A stretch of DNA of 64,000 bases from Candidatus Wallbacteria bacterium (GCA_028687545.1 JAQTZZ010000001.1:124001-188000); one strand, 5' to 3'. Shown: positions 9,377 through 18,408, numbered from the stretch's first letter. Numbers and translations are program-made. The notes: generated by a model from the letters alone, not told the origin.

Positions 9377-9816
9377 CAATCCTCCCAGATATTACCGAAA
9401 ATGTGCCGTGGCTCGAAGCTTCCGCCCCGCGCCAGTTTCATTAATGTATCGGTAACTTTGGGATAAACTGTAATGGTCGGGAGTTCGGCGATTTTCATGA
9501 ATCCGAGACCTACCAGATTACCTTCTGTTCCAAGTTTTAATTTGCCTGAGAGAATTTTACCTGTGAAGAAAAGATGCAGGATGTGGCGGTGATGCCCACC
9601 GATTGTCTCGCAGGAGAATGCAAAACGATCCACTTCGATTTCCACTCCGCATTCTTCCATGATCTCCCGGCGCAGCGCCTGCTCCACTGTTTCGCCGTAT
9701 TCGATTCCTCCACCTGGTACAAGCCAGTATTCGGAATCATCCTTCCTGTGCTTGATCATCAGGATGGAATCATCCTTGATCATGATCAGCGCGACTCTGA
9801 CGCGGACTGTGTTCAA
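9376..9816 (-). CDS. NUDIX hydrolase
   Basis: A single NUDIX domain of 146 residues. The Nudix box is complete (GGGIEYGETVEQA, then LRREIMEECGVEI), giving the G-x5-E-x7-R-E-x-x-E-E-x-G pattern that binds the metal and cleaves nucleoside-diphosphate-X compounds. The start codon appears to be TTG, preceded by GAGGG 5 bases upstream. It is the first gene of a pair with the long TPR protein. The substrate cannot be read from the sequence. Confidence 0.88.
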   Translation of the reverse strand: MNTVRVRVALIMIKDDSILMIKHRKDDSEYWLVPGGGIEYGETVEQALRREIMEECGVEIEVDRFAFSCETIGGHHRHILHLFFTGKILSGKLKLGTEGNLVGLGFMKIAELPTITVYPKVTDTLMKLARGGSFEPRHIFGNIWED

Positions 9817-9828
9817 GATGCCCTCATA

Positions 9829-10092
9829 TCATCGTTTATAAGCATTTTCCCTGCTCTTGATTGCTTTGATCCTGACAATTTTACTCTTATGATCGATTTC
9901 ATAAACAATCCTGATTTCACCAACTCTCAGGCGATAGTTACCTTCAAACTGACCGTGTAGTTTTTTCACTTGCGGGTTCTTGATCGGTTCGCTGCTTAAG
10001 GAATCAATGGCTTTATTCAATCTGGATTTAAGATCATCAGCCTGTTTCTGATAATATTTCACTGCTTCCCTGGACAGGAGAATTTCATACAT
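9829..10092 (-). CDS. RelE/ParE-family toxin
   Basis: An 87-residue RelE-superfamily mRNA interferase-like toxin. MYEILLSREAVKYYQKQ at the start, LKSRLNKAIDSL, KKLHGQFEGNYRLRVGEIRIVYEID and the basic C-terminal region follow the RelE/ParE fold order. The open frame extends further upstream, but codon 65 of that frame is the right start because it overlaps the antitoxin end by 8 bases. Toxin-antitoxin pair with 10085-10321. Confidence 0.85.
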   Translation of the reverse strand: MYEILLSREAVKYYQKQADDLKSRLNKAIDSLSSEPIKNPQVKKLHGQFEGNYRLRVGEIRIVYEIDHKSKIVRIKAIKSRENAYKR

Positions 10093-10321
10093 CTTCCCTG
10101 ACCTCAGACCATTTCTTGAACGCGCCTTTGTTGAAATCCGCTTCTCCCCTGGCAATGCTTTCCACAAAATCGTCATCCTCGATGATCTCCTTTGTGGCTT
10201 CGATTTCCTCTTTGGCTTTGAGATAAGCGATGAAATCTGTAGCTTCTTTTCTGGCTTTTCTGGAAAGTTTTTCAAAGTCAGCAAAAATTTTCATCTCGTT
10301 AAGTGTAAGTGTTTTTCCCAT
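10085..10321 (-). CDS. Antitoxin of RelE-type pair
   Basis: A 78-residue acidic helical protein immediately upstream of and overlapping the RelE-like toxin. The mid-region is acidic (EATKEIIEDDDFVESIARGEADF), as in toxin-wrapping antitoxin tails. I place the start at ATG 10321 because AGGAGG lies 5 bases upstream; the open frame continues 7 codons further without a ribosome site. The DNA-binding fold is not recognisable by eye. Confidence 0.75.
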   Translation of the reverse strand: MGKTLTLNEMKIFADFEKLSRKARKEATDFIAYLKAKEEIEATKEIIEDDDFVESIARGEADFNKGAFKKWSEVREDV

Positions 10322-10401
10322 TGCAGCCTCCTGAATATTCAAAGTTTAGTCTATCTTTAAACCTGTATCACGGATTCATCCCTCCGCTCGTCCAGTCATT
10401 A

Positions 10402-10506
10402 TTATACCCGATTTCCCGCCGCCGGTTTCCTAAACCCATCGAATTCGACGGGTTTAAAATCGGAATAGACGGTAATTTCTTTGTCTAGGACATTGATTTT
10501 CGCCAT
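10402..10506 (-). pseudogene. Short ORF, possible remnant of a KilA-N-type gene
   Basis: A 34-codon minus-strand frame with a good ribosome site (AGGTG, 5 bases before ATG). It starts MAKINVLDKEITVYSD, which resembles the extreme N terminus of KilA-N/RhuM-type accessory proteins, and then stops. It is most simply the head of a decayed accessory gene beside the toxin-antitoxin pair. The assignment is weak. Confidence 0.3.
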
Positions 10507-10619
10507 TATTCACCTCGCACGTAAGAGATACTTCCGATTTTCATGTAATTTCAGTCTTTCTCGCTCAACTCCGCCGATTTTGTCCCTCGAATGTTAATGT
10601 TGAGATACGGTCTCGGCTT

Positions 10620-11237
10620 TCACGGGATCCCTGATTTAGGAAAGAAATAACACCAGGTGATGAAGCCGATTACCCCGTTAATGGCAGGTGGGAAAAGATA
10701 AAATATATATGCGAACATTGAACTAACAGGCATGGATGACGATTGCGAAACGGTAAATAACAAGAATAAAACCAAACACACGAGGGTTGGTATAATCTGA
10801 CTGAAAAAAATGAGCAACAGAAGGGAAAGTGTTTTCGATGAAGTAATTGAATTGTTAAAAATGAAGCTGATTGTACTGTAAAAACATGTTGCAGTAAAAA
10901 CGCCTATTATTAACAAGACTGTAAATGAAGATCTTTGATAAAAACTTTCAAGAATAGGAAGTGAAACAAAAGCAGACCACACTTTAATAAGATCTGGAAC
11001 GGTAAGATAAGTCAGATTTTGCTTGATCTCGCTGATGGGATCCTGCTTCATAAAAAAAACGACTGCGAGAAAAGGCAGAATCCTTAAAAAGAATTCTTCC
11101 CATTGATTAAAAATCAAAACAGGCATTTTGATTGGAAGAACATGCCAGATAACAAATCTGATTAAGAAAAAGATCAGCAAACCATATAAAATTGACAATG
11201 GCTGATAGAATTTATCTTGAGCTTTACTTCCCTGCAT
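10620..11237 (-). CDS. Multi-pass membrane protein of unknown function
   Basis: About 205 residues with roughly five or six hydrophobic segments (for example at 17-37, 51-62, 88-97, 105-127, 137-161 and 170-198). The coding sequence is AT-rich compared with the flanking housekeeping genes. I do not recognise a family. It lies between an accessory toxin-antitoxin region and the rpmH cluster, where dnaA would often sit, and is probably a later insertion. Confidence 0.55.
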   Translation of the reverse strand: MQGSKAQDKFYQPLSILYGLLIFFLIRFVIWHVLPIKMPVLIFNQWEEFFLRILPFLAVVFFMKQDPISEIKQNLTYLTVPDLIKVWSAFVSLPILESFYQRSSFTVLLIIGVFTATCFYSTISFIFNNSITSSKTLSLLLLIFFSQIIPTLVCLVLFLLFTVSQSSSMPVSSMFAYIFYLFPPAINGVIGFITWCYFFPKSGIP

Positions 11238-11467
11238 TCTTCTTCACCTCATGTCCCGGCAGATCGTAAGCCCTGACTTCAATCTGGCAATGCTCATTGT
11301 CATTCTTCAACTGAGCTTTGTAACAAATTCGATGTCGGATTTCTTCTCTATTGTCGAATGCCTGATTTCCAGGAAATTCTGCTTAAAATCAAGCAACAGC
11401 CAATGAAAGCTTATCGTTTTATGTGATTTTTGTCAAAAAGAAGGGCCGATAGATTTTCCTTGCAGAC

Positions 11468-11515
11468 GGGGACAAGTCGTAATTTGGGCGAGAAATTCGG
11501 GCACGACATGTCCCC
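11468..11515. repeat. Inverted repeat, GGGGACAAGTCGT arms
   Basis: GGGGACAAGTCGT (11468-11480) pairs with ACGACATGTCCCC (11503-11515), 12 of 13 positions, across a 22-base loop. No T-run follows on either side, so it is more like a dispersed repeat than a terminator. A partial similar motif (ACATGTCCCG) recurs near 11641. Confidence 0.6.
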
Positions 11516-11591
11516 ATCTTTTGCATTGCTTTTGAAACCCTTTCAGCTGCTCTAAAATATGGCGGTCCCCTTCGCTGCGCATCGGGGATTA

Positions 11592-11632
11592 AGAAGCTGT
11601 AAATCTTCGCTACGCTCGGATTAACAGCTTCT
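11592..11632. repeat. Inverted repeat, AGAAGCTGT arms
   Basis: AGAAGCTGTAAATC (11592-11605) pairs with GATTAACAGCTTCT (11619-11632), 13 of 14 positions, with a 13-base loop. It resembles the stem at 42814-42847 (AGAGCTTCT/AGAAGCTCT). Confidence 0.6.
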
Positions 11633-11687
11633 AAAGAACAACATGTCCCGTTTGACCCTATGAGGTTACTGGTGAATTAGCCAATAT

Positions 11688-11716
11688 TTGACAGGCATAG
11701 GCGGCCGGTATATTAT
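11688..11716 (+). promoter_or_regulatory. Sigma-70-type promoter for rpmH operon
   Basis: TTGACA (11688-11693) and TATTAT (11711-11716) are separated by exactly 17 bases, about 80 bases before the rpmH start. This is the only near-consensus promoter in the region and probably drives rpmH-rnpA-yidD-yidC-jag-mnmE. Confidence 0.75.
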
Positions 11717-11798
11717 TGACCTCTACCGGCGGGATTCAGCCAGGTTTTGATAGATTTGGATTAAACTTTCGCAGACTGCAATAGGAAAGAGGTGCAAG

Positions 11799-11933
11799 AT
11801 GAAGAGAACTTATCAGCCCAATGTCCGCAAAAAGCATAAGGATCATGGGTTTCTGGTCAGGATGTCCACTCCCGGCGGACGCAATGTGATCAAGCGCAGA
11901 AGAGCCAAGGGCAGAAAAAAGCTCAGCGTCTGA
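11799..11933 (+). CDS. rpmH: 50S ribosomal protein L34
   Basis: A 44-residue basic protein, [18 protein letters not shown] at the start and [12 protein letters not shown] at the end, the full L34 signature. GAAAGAGG lies before the ATG. The stop TGA overlaps the rnpA start as TGATG, the usual rpmH-rnpA coupling. It is part of the large-subunit ribosome. Confidence 0.97.
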   Translation: MKRTYQPNVRKKHKDHGFLVRMSTPGGRNVIKRRRAKGRKKLSV

Positions 11934-12240
11934 TGTGGTTTTCACTCAGCAGACATAGAGATTTCGAACAGACGTTCAAAGAGGGCATCGTCAGAAAATC
12001 CAGCCATCTCAAGTTTTACTATTTGCCGAACGAATCCGGGCTCAAGCTCGGGATTCCAGTAAAAAAAAACTCGGCTGCGCGGTTCTTCGGAACTGTTTTC
12101 GCAGAAAAATCCGCGAACTTGCCCGTGTTTTTGCTGCGAGAGGATTTCTGATCGTAATTCCCAGGGATAAAGAGAGCATAACCGCCTCATACCGGCAGCT
12201 AAAAAGTGATTTTGAAGTCCATCGGCAGATTTTTAAATAA
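11933..12240 (+). CDS. rnpA: Ribonuclease P protein component, interrupted by a -1 frameshift
   Basis: RnpA binds the RNase P RNA and aids tRNA 5'-end maturation. The first 43 codons ([18 protein letters not shown]...KLGIPVKK) match the N-terminal half. The frame then runs into a 9-base A run (12061-12069) and leaves the RnpA sequence. Reading -1 from that run restores the conserved [12 protein letters not shown] (RNA-binding RNR-like motif) and the C terminus, ending at TAA 12240. The site reads A-AAA-AAC in the zero frame, a classic slippery heptamer. The cause may be a single missing A in the assembly, transcript slippage or real -1 frameshifting. The gene is essential, so a true null is unlikely. 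Confidence 0.85.
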
Positions 12241-12439
12241 GATTGCTTTCGCACTGATTTCTTTCTATCAGGCTGTTTCTGCCTTTTTTCCGGATACCTG
12301 CCGTTATTACCCTTCCTGCTCGGAATATGCCAGGCAGGCTATCCAGAAATACGGTTTTTTCAGAGGAATTTATCTTGGTACCCGGCGGATTCTCCGTTGC
12401 CACCCATTCAATCCAGGAGGCTACGATCCTATAAGATGA
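12206..12439 (+). CDS. yidD: Membrane protein insertion efficiency factor YidD
   Basis: A 77-residue protein with the family hallmark [11 protein letters not shown] and FNPGGYDP near the end. It is a small amphipathic inner-membrane-associated protein that helps YidC-dependent insertion. The start is GTG, overlapping the 3' end of rnpA by 35 bases, as in many genomes. Its stop overlaps the yidC start (ATGA). Confidence 0.93.
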   Translation: MILKSIGRFLNKIAFALISFYQAVSAFFPDTCRYYPSCSEYARQAIQKYGFFRGIYLGTRRILRCHPFNPGGYDPIR

Positions 12440-13872
12440 ACAGTCTGATTGTGACCTTTTTCACTTTTCTCTTTTTGTTGCTGCCTGGGATGCTGAGCGC
12501 AGAACAGACCTTTGATTACCTTGTGAAAGACATCAACCTGGATGGCCGTGTCGATTATCTCGAGATCAAGAACGAAAACATCGAAATTGAACTGGATACG
12601 AAAACAGGCGGCCTTACAAAATACAAACTGACAGACAAAAAATTCAAAGCCGAACTGATCCCTGCCAAGAAAACCGACGGCATCGGTTTCGGTCTTCTCA
12701 GGTCAGGCGGGAAACTGGTCGAATTCAGTTTCGACACAGTGGAAATCAAAAATCGGGAACTGCGTGTCGCATTGAAATCAGAAAAAAACAAGCGTTTTTT
12801 TACTTTCTACAGGGGGAAATATTTTTTCCGTGAAGAGCTGACACCTGCGGATGGAATGGACAGCTGTGAGATTTCCTTCGGACCTTACATTGACGATCCC
12901 AGTAATGCCATGGTTTCCTGGATGGCAGATAAAAATGTCCAGGTGAATTTCCAGAAAGCCCTGAAATCAGTGATCCCGGCGCAGACGAAATTCCTGGCAT
13001 TTCTAGCTTCATATTACAATTTCACAGTTCTTCCTGAAGCCGGTGAAATAAGATCGATAACTGCTGTTCCGGCTACTGCGGAAAGCGCTGTAATGACGGA
13101 AGGGGTGAAGCTTTCGCTTGCCTTTTCCCTTCAAAGGAACTTGATTTTCACGGCCTTTCTGGGGCCAAACGACCCTGAAATGCTCAAGGAGGTAAAGGCC
13201 GAGGAACTGATTAATTTCGGCTTTTTCAGCTCCATCGCCCAGTCCCTGCTCTCAGTGATGAAATTCTTCCACAATTTCTGCGGGAACTGGGGGCTCGCCA
13301 TCATTTTACTGACAGTGCTGATCAAGATCCTGCTGCATCCCCTTACTTACAAGCAGACGATCTCCATGGAGGAAATGAAGAAGGTCCAGCCGATCGTCAA
13401 CAATATCCGGGAGCGTTTCAAGAGCGATCCCCAGAAACTGAACGTGGAAATCATGAAAGTTTACAAGGAACACAATATAAATCCTCTTGGGGGCTGCCTG
13501 CCTGTATTGATACAGCTTCCGATTCTTTTTGCTCTGTTCACGGCACTCAGGCTTTCCATTGACCTGAAGGGCGAAGCTTTCCTCTGGATTCCGGATCTGG
13601 CCTTGCCTGACCCTACGCTGGCCCTGCCGCTTCTGGTGGCACTGACTACGTTTTACCAGCAGAAAATGATGCCCAGCAGCCCGGATCCTACGCAGCAGAC
13701 AATGATGTTTTTCATGCCCTTCCTGATGTTCATCTTCGCCAAGGCGCTGGCAGCTGGTGTTGTGCTTTACTGGTTTGTGTCCACTCTACTGGGGACGATC
13801 GAGCAGAAAGTAATTGCATTGCAGGTGGCTTCCCGAAACAGGAAAAATCCGACAAAAGGAGTAAAAAAATGA
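12436..13872 (+). CDS. yidC: Membrane protein insertase YidC
   Basis: A 478-residue YidC of the Gram-negative type. A signal-anchor (residues about 5-22) is followed by a periplasmic beta-super-sandwich domain (about 30-265) and the conserved five-TM core ([56 protein letters not shown]). The open frame extends 13 codons upstream, but ATG 12436 overlaps the yidD stop and is followed directly by the signal-anchor. It inserts and folds inner-membrane proteins with and without SecYEG. The large periplasmic domain supports a diderm organism. Confidence 0.96.
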   Translation: MNSLIVTFFTFLFLLLPGMLSAEQTFDYLVKDINLDGRVDYLEIKNENIEIELDTKTGGLTKYKLTDKKFKAELIPAKKTDGIGFGLLRSGGKLVEFSFDTVEIKNRELRVALKSEKNKRFFTFYRGKYFFREELTPADGMDSCEISFGPYIDDPSNAMVSWMADKNVQVNFQKALKSVIPAQTKFLAFLASYYNFTVLPEAGEIRSITAVPATAESAVMTEGVKLSLAFSLQRNLIFTAFLGPNDPEMLKEVKAEELINFGFFSSIAQSLLSVMKFFHNFCGNWGLAIILLTVLIKILLHPLTYKQTISMEEMKKVQPIVNNIRERFKSDPQKLNVEIMKVYKEHNINPLGGCLPVLIQLPILFALFTALRLSIDLKGEAFLWIPDLALPDPTLALPLLVALTTFYQQKMMPSSPDPTQQTMMFFMPFLMFIFAKALAAGVVLYWFVSTLLGTIEQKVIALQVASRNRKNPTKGVKK

Positions 13873-14564
13873 TCAGACTGACCGGGAAAAATCTGGAAGA
13901 AGCAGTTACCAGAGGTCTGGCGGAACTCGGCATCACAAGAGAGCAGGCCGAGATAAGAGTGATCGAGGAAGGCAGCAAGGGCCTGTTCGGGATCGGTTCC
14001 CGCGAAGCAGTGATCGAGATCGGAAAAAAAGCTTCAGTCAGCCCTGAATCAGTGGCCCAGGAGCTTTTCGGTTCTGACGAAAGCTATGAGAAGGCCTGCG
14101 ATTTTCTGCGGGAAATGCTTGAGCGGATGGAAATAAAGGATGCCAAGTTTTCCAGGATGAAATCTGAGACCAGCGTCACGATTCAGATCGATACACTGGA
14201 AGCCGGCATCATCATCGGAAAACGCGGACAGACTCTGAATGCCATTCAGTACCTTTTGAACATATTCCTTAACCGGGGGCAGGAAGACAAAACCTTCTAC
14301 AACCTGGACATTGCAGATTACAGGAGTTCCAGGGAGCGGAGCCTGCAGGACCTGTCTAAAAAACTGGCCCAGAAAGTCAACGAACGGGGAAAGAATATTG
14401 AACTCGAGCCGATGACCTCCAGGGAGCGGCGGATCATCCACATGGCTTTGAAAAATCACCCTCAGGTTACCACGTTCAGCAAGGGCGAGGAACCTTACCG
14501 CAAGGTTGTGATTTCCTTGAAGAACAAGAGGCATCAGCGGCGTTACAGCAATCGCGAAGAGTAG
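13869..14564 (+). CDS. jag: RNA-binding protein Jag/KhpB
   Basis: A 231-residue protein with three parts in order: a Jag-N domain (LTGKNLEEAVTRGLAELG, residues 3-50), a KH domain with the GxxG-type IIGKRGQTL loop near 120, and an R3H domain near the C terminus (RRIIHMALKNHPQV). It is a single-stranded RNA-binding protein linked to cell-envelope and division control in Gram-positives. It overlaps yidC by 4 bases. Confidence 0.94.
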   Translation: MIRLTGKNLEEAVTRGLAELGITREQAEIRVIEEGSKGLFGIGSREAVIEIGKKASVSPESVAQELFGSDESYEKACDFLREMLERMEIKDAKFSRMKSETSVTIQIDTLEAGIIIGKRGQTLNAIQYLLNIFLNRGQEDKTFYNLDIADYRSSRERSLQDLSKKLAQKVNERGKNIELEPMTSRERRIIHMALKNHPQVTTFSKGEEPYRKVVISLKNKRHQRRYSNREE

Positions 14565-14568
14565 TTGA

Positions 14569-15918
14569 GTGTTACAGTCCACTAGTGATACGATTGTCGC
14601 ACTTGCCACGCCGCCCGTACCGTCACCGATCAGCCTGATCCGTCTTTCAGGCAGTCAATCAATCCAGATCGCTGAGCAGATTTTTTACAAAAAAAACGGA
14701 AAACCCGGGAAGACTTTTTCCCATTTCCGTATTTATTACGGATTTATCAAGGACGGAGAGGAATCAGTCGATGAAGTCCTGCTGCACGTGATGCGCGCTC
14801 CTCATACTTATACAGGGGAGGATATGCTGGAAATTACGAGTCACGGCAGCCTGATGATCCAGAAACGGATTCTCGGGCTGCTTACCAGGCACGGTGCGAG
14901 GCTGGCCGGACCGGGGGAATTCACCCGCCGCGCCTTCATCAACGGCAAGCTTGACCTGGTACGGGCTGAAGCGGTAAACGACCTGATCAGCGCAGGGAAT
15001 GAATATGCCTATAAAATCGCACTTGCTCAACTGGAAGGAACTTTGAGCGCGAAAATCAGGAGGTTAAGGGACAGCCTGATAGGATTGGAGTCGGAACTCG
15101 AAGCCATGCTTGATTTTCCTGATGATGTGGAAAATGTGAGCGAGGGAGCCATTTCCGAGCGCATCGCTGAGATTACCGGGATGTTCGAGGAATTGTTGTC
15201 AGGTTCGCGTTTTTCCAGGGTCTACTGGGAGGGATTGCGGACAGTGATCATCGGACCGACGAATGCGGGAAAATCAACGCTTTTCAATTTTCTCTGCCGG
15301 GAAGAGAGGGCGATCGTAACAGAAATTCCGGGAACCACCAGGGATTTTCTGGAAGCTGATACTGATCTGGACGGCATCCCCCTCAAATTGGTCGATACCG
15401 CCGGCTTGAGAGAATCGTCCGAGGTCATTGAAAAAATTGGAATGCAGCGGGCTCTTTCCGCATTGGCGGGAGCAGAACTGGTGCTGCTGGTAGAAGAAGC
15501 AGGCAAATTCGGGGAATTTCAGCTCCCGGAAGAAGCCTTAGGAAAGCCATTGATCCGGATCGCCAATAAAATCGATCTGGCACAGCCTTTGTCCGGAAAT
15601 GATCTCTGCTTTCAGTTGTCATTGCTCACAGGTACCGGGCTCGCCGGTTTCGAATCTGCCCTTGCAGAAGCGATCCGATCCAGATTCCAGCTCTGTCATG
15701 AAGGCAGTTTTATGGTCAACCAGCGACAAAGACAGGAACTGGTCCTGGGTGCAGAGGCAGTAGACAGATCTGCAGAACTGATCAGCACAGGGCATCACCT
15801 GGACCTTGTCTGCGGGGAATTAAGAAAAGCGGTGTTCAATTTGAGAAGCGTGCTTGGCGAAATCACGAGCGAGGAAATACTGGACAATATTTTTTCCAGA
15901 TTCTGCATCGGGAAGTGA
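14569..15918 (+). CDS. mnmE: tRNA modification GTPase MnmE
   Basis: A 449-residue MnmE with an N-terminal formyl-THF-binding domain (STSDTIVALATPP), helical domain, and G domain: GPTNAGKSTLF (G1), GTTRDFLEAD (G2), DTAGLRES (G3), NKIDL (G4). It ends in CIGK, carrying the conserved C-terminal cysteine of MnmE. With MnmG it makes the (carboxymethyl)aminomethyl group of wobble uridine. GTG start 4 bases after the jag stop. It closes the conserved rpmH-mnmE run and is followed 6 bases later by the TPR-PAP2 genes. Confidence 0.96.
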   Translation: MLQSTSDTIVALATPPVPSPISLIRLSGSQSIQIAEQIFYKKNGKPGKTFSHFRIYYGFIKDGEESVDEVLLHVMRAPHTYTGEDMLEITSHGSLMIQKRILGLLTRHGARLAGPGEFTRRAFINGKLDLVRAEAVNDLISAGNEYAYKIALAQLEGTLSAKIRRLRDSLIGLESELEAMLDFPDDVENVSEGAISERIAEITGMFEELLSGSRFSRVYWEGLRTVIIGPTNAGKSTLFNFLCREERAIVTEIPGTTRDFLEADTDLDGIPLKLVDTAGLRESSEVIEKIGMQRALSALAGAELVLLVEEAGKFGEFQLPEEALGKPLIRIANKIDLAQPLSGNDLCFQLSLLTGTGLAGFESALAEAIRSRFQLCHEGSFMVNQRQRQELVLGAEAVDRSAELISTGHHLDLVCGELRKAVFNLRSVLGEITSEEILDNIFSRFCIGK

Positions 15919-15924
15919 AATAAA

Positions 15925-16731
15925 ATGGGCTCAATACTCTGGGAATTTTTCCTGGACTTCATGACCAGGGGGCTCTGGTACCTGGCCGGGATCATTCTGC
16001 TGCTGGGTGTTTTTTTTATATTCGTGAAGAAAGTCGCAAAACCAATGCTGGCTTCCGGGACTCCTGCTGTGCGGAGAAAAGGCATGCTGGAATTCACGGT
16101 TGTTTCCCTGGTTTTTCTCTGGCTTTTCATCCAGTGCCTGTATCCTCTGATCTCATATTTCTTTTTTTATTATGGGTTGGAGTGCCTGAACGATGGGCAG
16201 ATAGTGAATGCCTATCAGGAATTCCGCGAAGCCGGCAGTTATTTTCCTGGAAACAAGGCTTTCCAGGAAAAGCTGGGAATCGTAGCCTTCATTTCCGGGA
16301 AACACGTTGAGGCCTGCGAAATTCTTGCAGCATCGGATACTCATAATCCGGAAGCGAATGTTTATTACGGCGCAGCCCTCCTGGAGTGCGGAAAGATCGA
16401 CCAGGCAATCCAGATCCTCAACAGTACCCTGAGAAGCGTCTACAACCCGACCATGGCTTTTGTATACCTGGGGAGAAGTTACAGCCGCAAGAACGACTTG
16501 CCCAAAGCTCTGATGTCGTTCCAGAGCGCACTCCAGACAGCCGACAAGTATCAGAATCTCGTCAAATGGGAACTTGTGCAGTATTATGAAAAGACAGGTG
16601 ACTTGAAATACGCTCTTTCACTTTGCAGGGAAATCCTGGATAAACCTGACTTTGACCGCTGGACTTTCCGGGAAGCATTAGCATTTTACAGAAATAACGG
16701 GGGTACGATTGAAATTAAGGCTGGAAATTGA
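15925..16731 (+). CDS. Membrane-anchored TPR protein, cassette unit A
   Basis: Residues about 12-33 and 51-76 are two hydrophobic segments around a short basic FVKKV loop; the rest (about 80-260) is a TPR-like helical array (VNAYQEFREAGSYFPGN, LGRSYSRKNDLPKAL). It shares topology and the FxYGLxCL junction (YYFYYGL-like) with the TPR proteins at 17611-18408 and 19311-20096, so the three are paralogues. It overlaps its partner PAP2 gene by 23 bases. The role is unknown; probably it recruits or senses something for the partner enzyme. Confidence 0.75.
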   Translation: MGSILWEFFLDFMTRGLWYLAGIILLLGVFFIFVKKVAKPMLASGTPAVRRKGMLEFTVVSLVFLWLFIQCLYPLISYFFFYYGLECLNDGQIVNAYQEFREAGSYFPGNKAFQEKLGIVAFISGKHVEACEILAASDTHNPEANVYYGAALLECGKIDQAIQILNSTLRSVYNPTMAFVYLGRSYSRKNDLPKALMSFQSALQTADKYQNLVKWELVQYYEKTGDLKYALSLCREILDKPDFDRWTFREALAFYRNNGGTIEIKAGN

Positions 16732-17614
16732 AGACTGCATAGCACTTTGTTATGCCGCAGTCGTTGGGGCACTCTATGCTGCAGCTTATTTTCAGGATGA
16801 TCCGGTAGTCCGGAGAGACGGTCCCATTTTTTATTATTTCCTGTTCCCTTTTTTACTGGTTGTGCTGAAAGAGGTATTCTGTTACCTGTTTTCCGAAGAC
16901 ATGAAGATCAGCCGTTTTTATATCATCTTCAGAGACTGGTTTCCGTTTCTCCTGATTCTTTCCATGTATTACAGCATGTATGATGGATTGAATCATTTCA
17001 TTGTGCGGACGGACCAGGATGCCCTGCTGGCCAGCTGGGATCTGCATCTGTTCGGGTGCCAGCCTTCCGCGAAGCTTCAGGATCTGGTGAATGTTCCCTA
17101 TCTGACGGACTGGCTTTCCTTCTGCTATTTCAGCTTCATTTTCATTCCGCCTCTGACTGCGGGTTATTTTTACTTGAAAGGGATGCGACTGGCATTCAGA
17201 ATGTCGATGCTGGGTCTCGTAATCATAGAATTCATAGGCTGTTTCGGGTATCTTGCTCTCCCTGCAGTCGGCCCTTTGTATGCCTACAAGGAATGGTACA
17301 CTCAGCCACTGTATGGATCTGTACTTACCGATTCGGTAGCGTACCTTCACAATTTAGCTCGTCTGCCCCGTGACTGCTTCCCGTCTCTTCATACAGGAAT
17401 CACCGCACTTTTCTACTTTTTCCTCTGGCGTTATGCGAGAGTCTTCTTTTTCCTTTCTACTCCAATTATTTGCAGCCTGTGGTTTTCCTGCATGTTTCTC
17501 CGCTTTCATTACCTGGTGGATGTGCTGGCCGGCTTTCTGCTTGCTGTTTTGATATTTCTGTTCGAAATCAGTTATCTTGAAGGATATCTGAGGAGAAGGG
17601 ATTCAAGTTTATGA
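16709..17614 (+). CDS. PAP2_3-type membrane phosphatase/phosphotransferase, unit A
   Basis: A 301-residue polytopic protein with the two catalytic motifs of the PAP2_3/inositol-phosphorylceramide-synthase-like group: DCFPSLHTG (H of the PSLH motif, near 225) and RFHYLVDVLAG (H/D motif, near 275). A conserved GLNHF and LPAVGPLYA lie between membrane segments. Such enzymes move a lipid phosphate headgroup or dephosphorylate an isoprenoid or diacylglycerol phosphate at the membrane surface. The start seems to be TTG inside the TPR gene. Substrate unknown. Confidence 0.8.
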   Translation: MKLRLEIEDCIALCYAAVVGALYAAAYFQDDPVVRRDGPIFYYFLFPFLLVVLKEVFCYLFSEDMKISRFYIIFRDWFPFLLILSMYYSMYDGLNHFIVRTDQDALLASWDLHLFGCQPSAKLQDLVNVPYLTDWLSFCYFSFIFIPPLTAGYFYLKGMRLAFRMSMLGLVIIEFIGCFGYLALPAVGPLYAYKEWYTQPLYGSVLTDSVAYLHNLARLPRDCFPSLHTGITALFYFFLWRYARVFFFLSTPIICSLWFSCMFLRFHYLVDVLAGFLLAVLIFLFEISYLEGYLRRRDSSL

Positions 17615-18408
17615 TCGACATCTGGTGGCAAATGATTCTCTCCTTTCTCAACAACAACACAGGAATTCTTCTGCTGCTGGTTCTGGGGATGATGTTTTTT
17701 TTCATCTTCGTGAAGAAAGTGAAGCAGTACTTTTTTTCCAGGGGGAAGACTGGTGCCGGAGTGACAGTGATCTTCATCTCCTGCCTGTTCTTTTTTCAGT
17801 TCCTGGTTTTCTGTCTGAAGCCGATTGTGGCCTATGTTTATTTTTATTATGGCTTCATCTGCCTCTATGAGAAGAAGCATGATATTGCTTATCAGGAATT
17901 TCTGACTGCCCATCAGCTTTCTCCTGACAACCGGGGAATATTGGACAGGCTGGCTTTCGCGGCATATTCCTCCCGGCCTCCTGAAGAAGCAGTCAAGATA
18001 TTTGAAGAACTTGAGAAAGTCGGCATCAGTTCTGATATGATGATTTACTATGGTCATCTGCTGCTGTCTACAGGAAATCCGGAAAAAGCAAAAAAAATGC
18101 TGGAATTTGCTTCCAAACACGCCTTGCATCCGACGTTTGCGTATTTCTACCTGGGGGTTTACAGGCAGCAGCGCAAGGAGTATCCGGAAGCCCTGGCCCT
18201 GATGCAGAAAACTCTAGCTCAGGCCGGGGAAGACAAAAATTTCGTGCGCTGGTACATGCTGCGGATTTATGGCGAAATGCAGGATGAACCTGCGATGCTT
18301 GCCCTGCTCCGGGAAATGGTGAAGGATCCTGATCCGAACGACAAATACGCGCAGGATGCGCAGAAACTACTTGACGTATATGAAAAAGGAAAAAAAATAC
18401 AGCCTTAA
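17611..18408 (+). CDS. Membrane-anchored TPR protein, cassette unit B
   Basis: A paralogue of 15925-16731, 265 residues: two N-terminal membrane segments with the FIFVKKVKQ loop, then YVYFYYGFICLYEKKHDIAY and a TPR array. Start ATG overlaps the PAP2-A stop as ATGA, so translation is coupled. It overlaps the next PAP2 gene by about 30 bases. Confidence 0.75.
   Translation: MIDIWWQMILSFLNNNTGILLLLVLGMMFFFIFVKKVKQYFFSRGKTGAGVTVIFISCLFFFQFLVFCLKPIVAYVYFYYGFICLYEKKHDIAYQEFLTAHQLSPDNRGILDRLAFAAYSSRPPEEAVKIFEELEKVGISSDMMIYYGHLLLSTGNPEKAKKMLEFASKHALHPTFAYFYLGVYRQQRKEYPEALALMQKTLAQAGEDKNFVRWYMLRIYGEMQDEPAMLALLREMVKDPDPNDKYAQDAQKLLDVYEKGKKIQP

Larger units (their letters stand above)
11238..11798. other. 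Long intergenic region upstream of rpmH
   Basis: 561 bases without a convincing gene. It holds two inverted repeats (11468-11515 and 11592-11632) and the rpmH promoter (11688-11716). I looked for clustered DnaA boxes (TTATCCACA-like), since rpmH often neighbours oriC, and found none. Confidence 0.6.

Noticed and set aside
9829-10284. Long 151-residue frame over the toxin
   Set aside because: Its first 64 codons run through the antitoxin gene out of frame; the RelE domain begins at 10092.
11435-11442. Sigma-28-like GCCGATAG element upstream of rpmH
   Set aside because: No TAAA box at the right spacing; the rpmH cluster has a normal sigma-70-type promoter instead.
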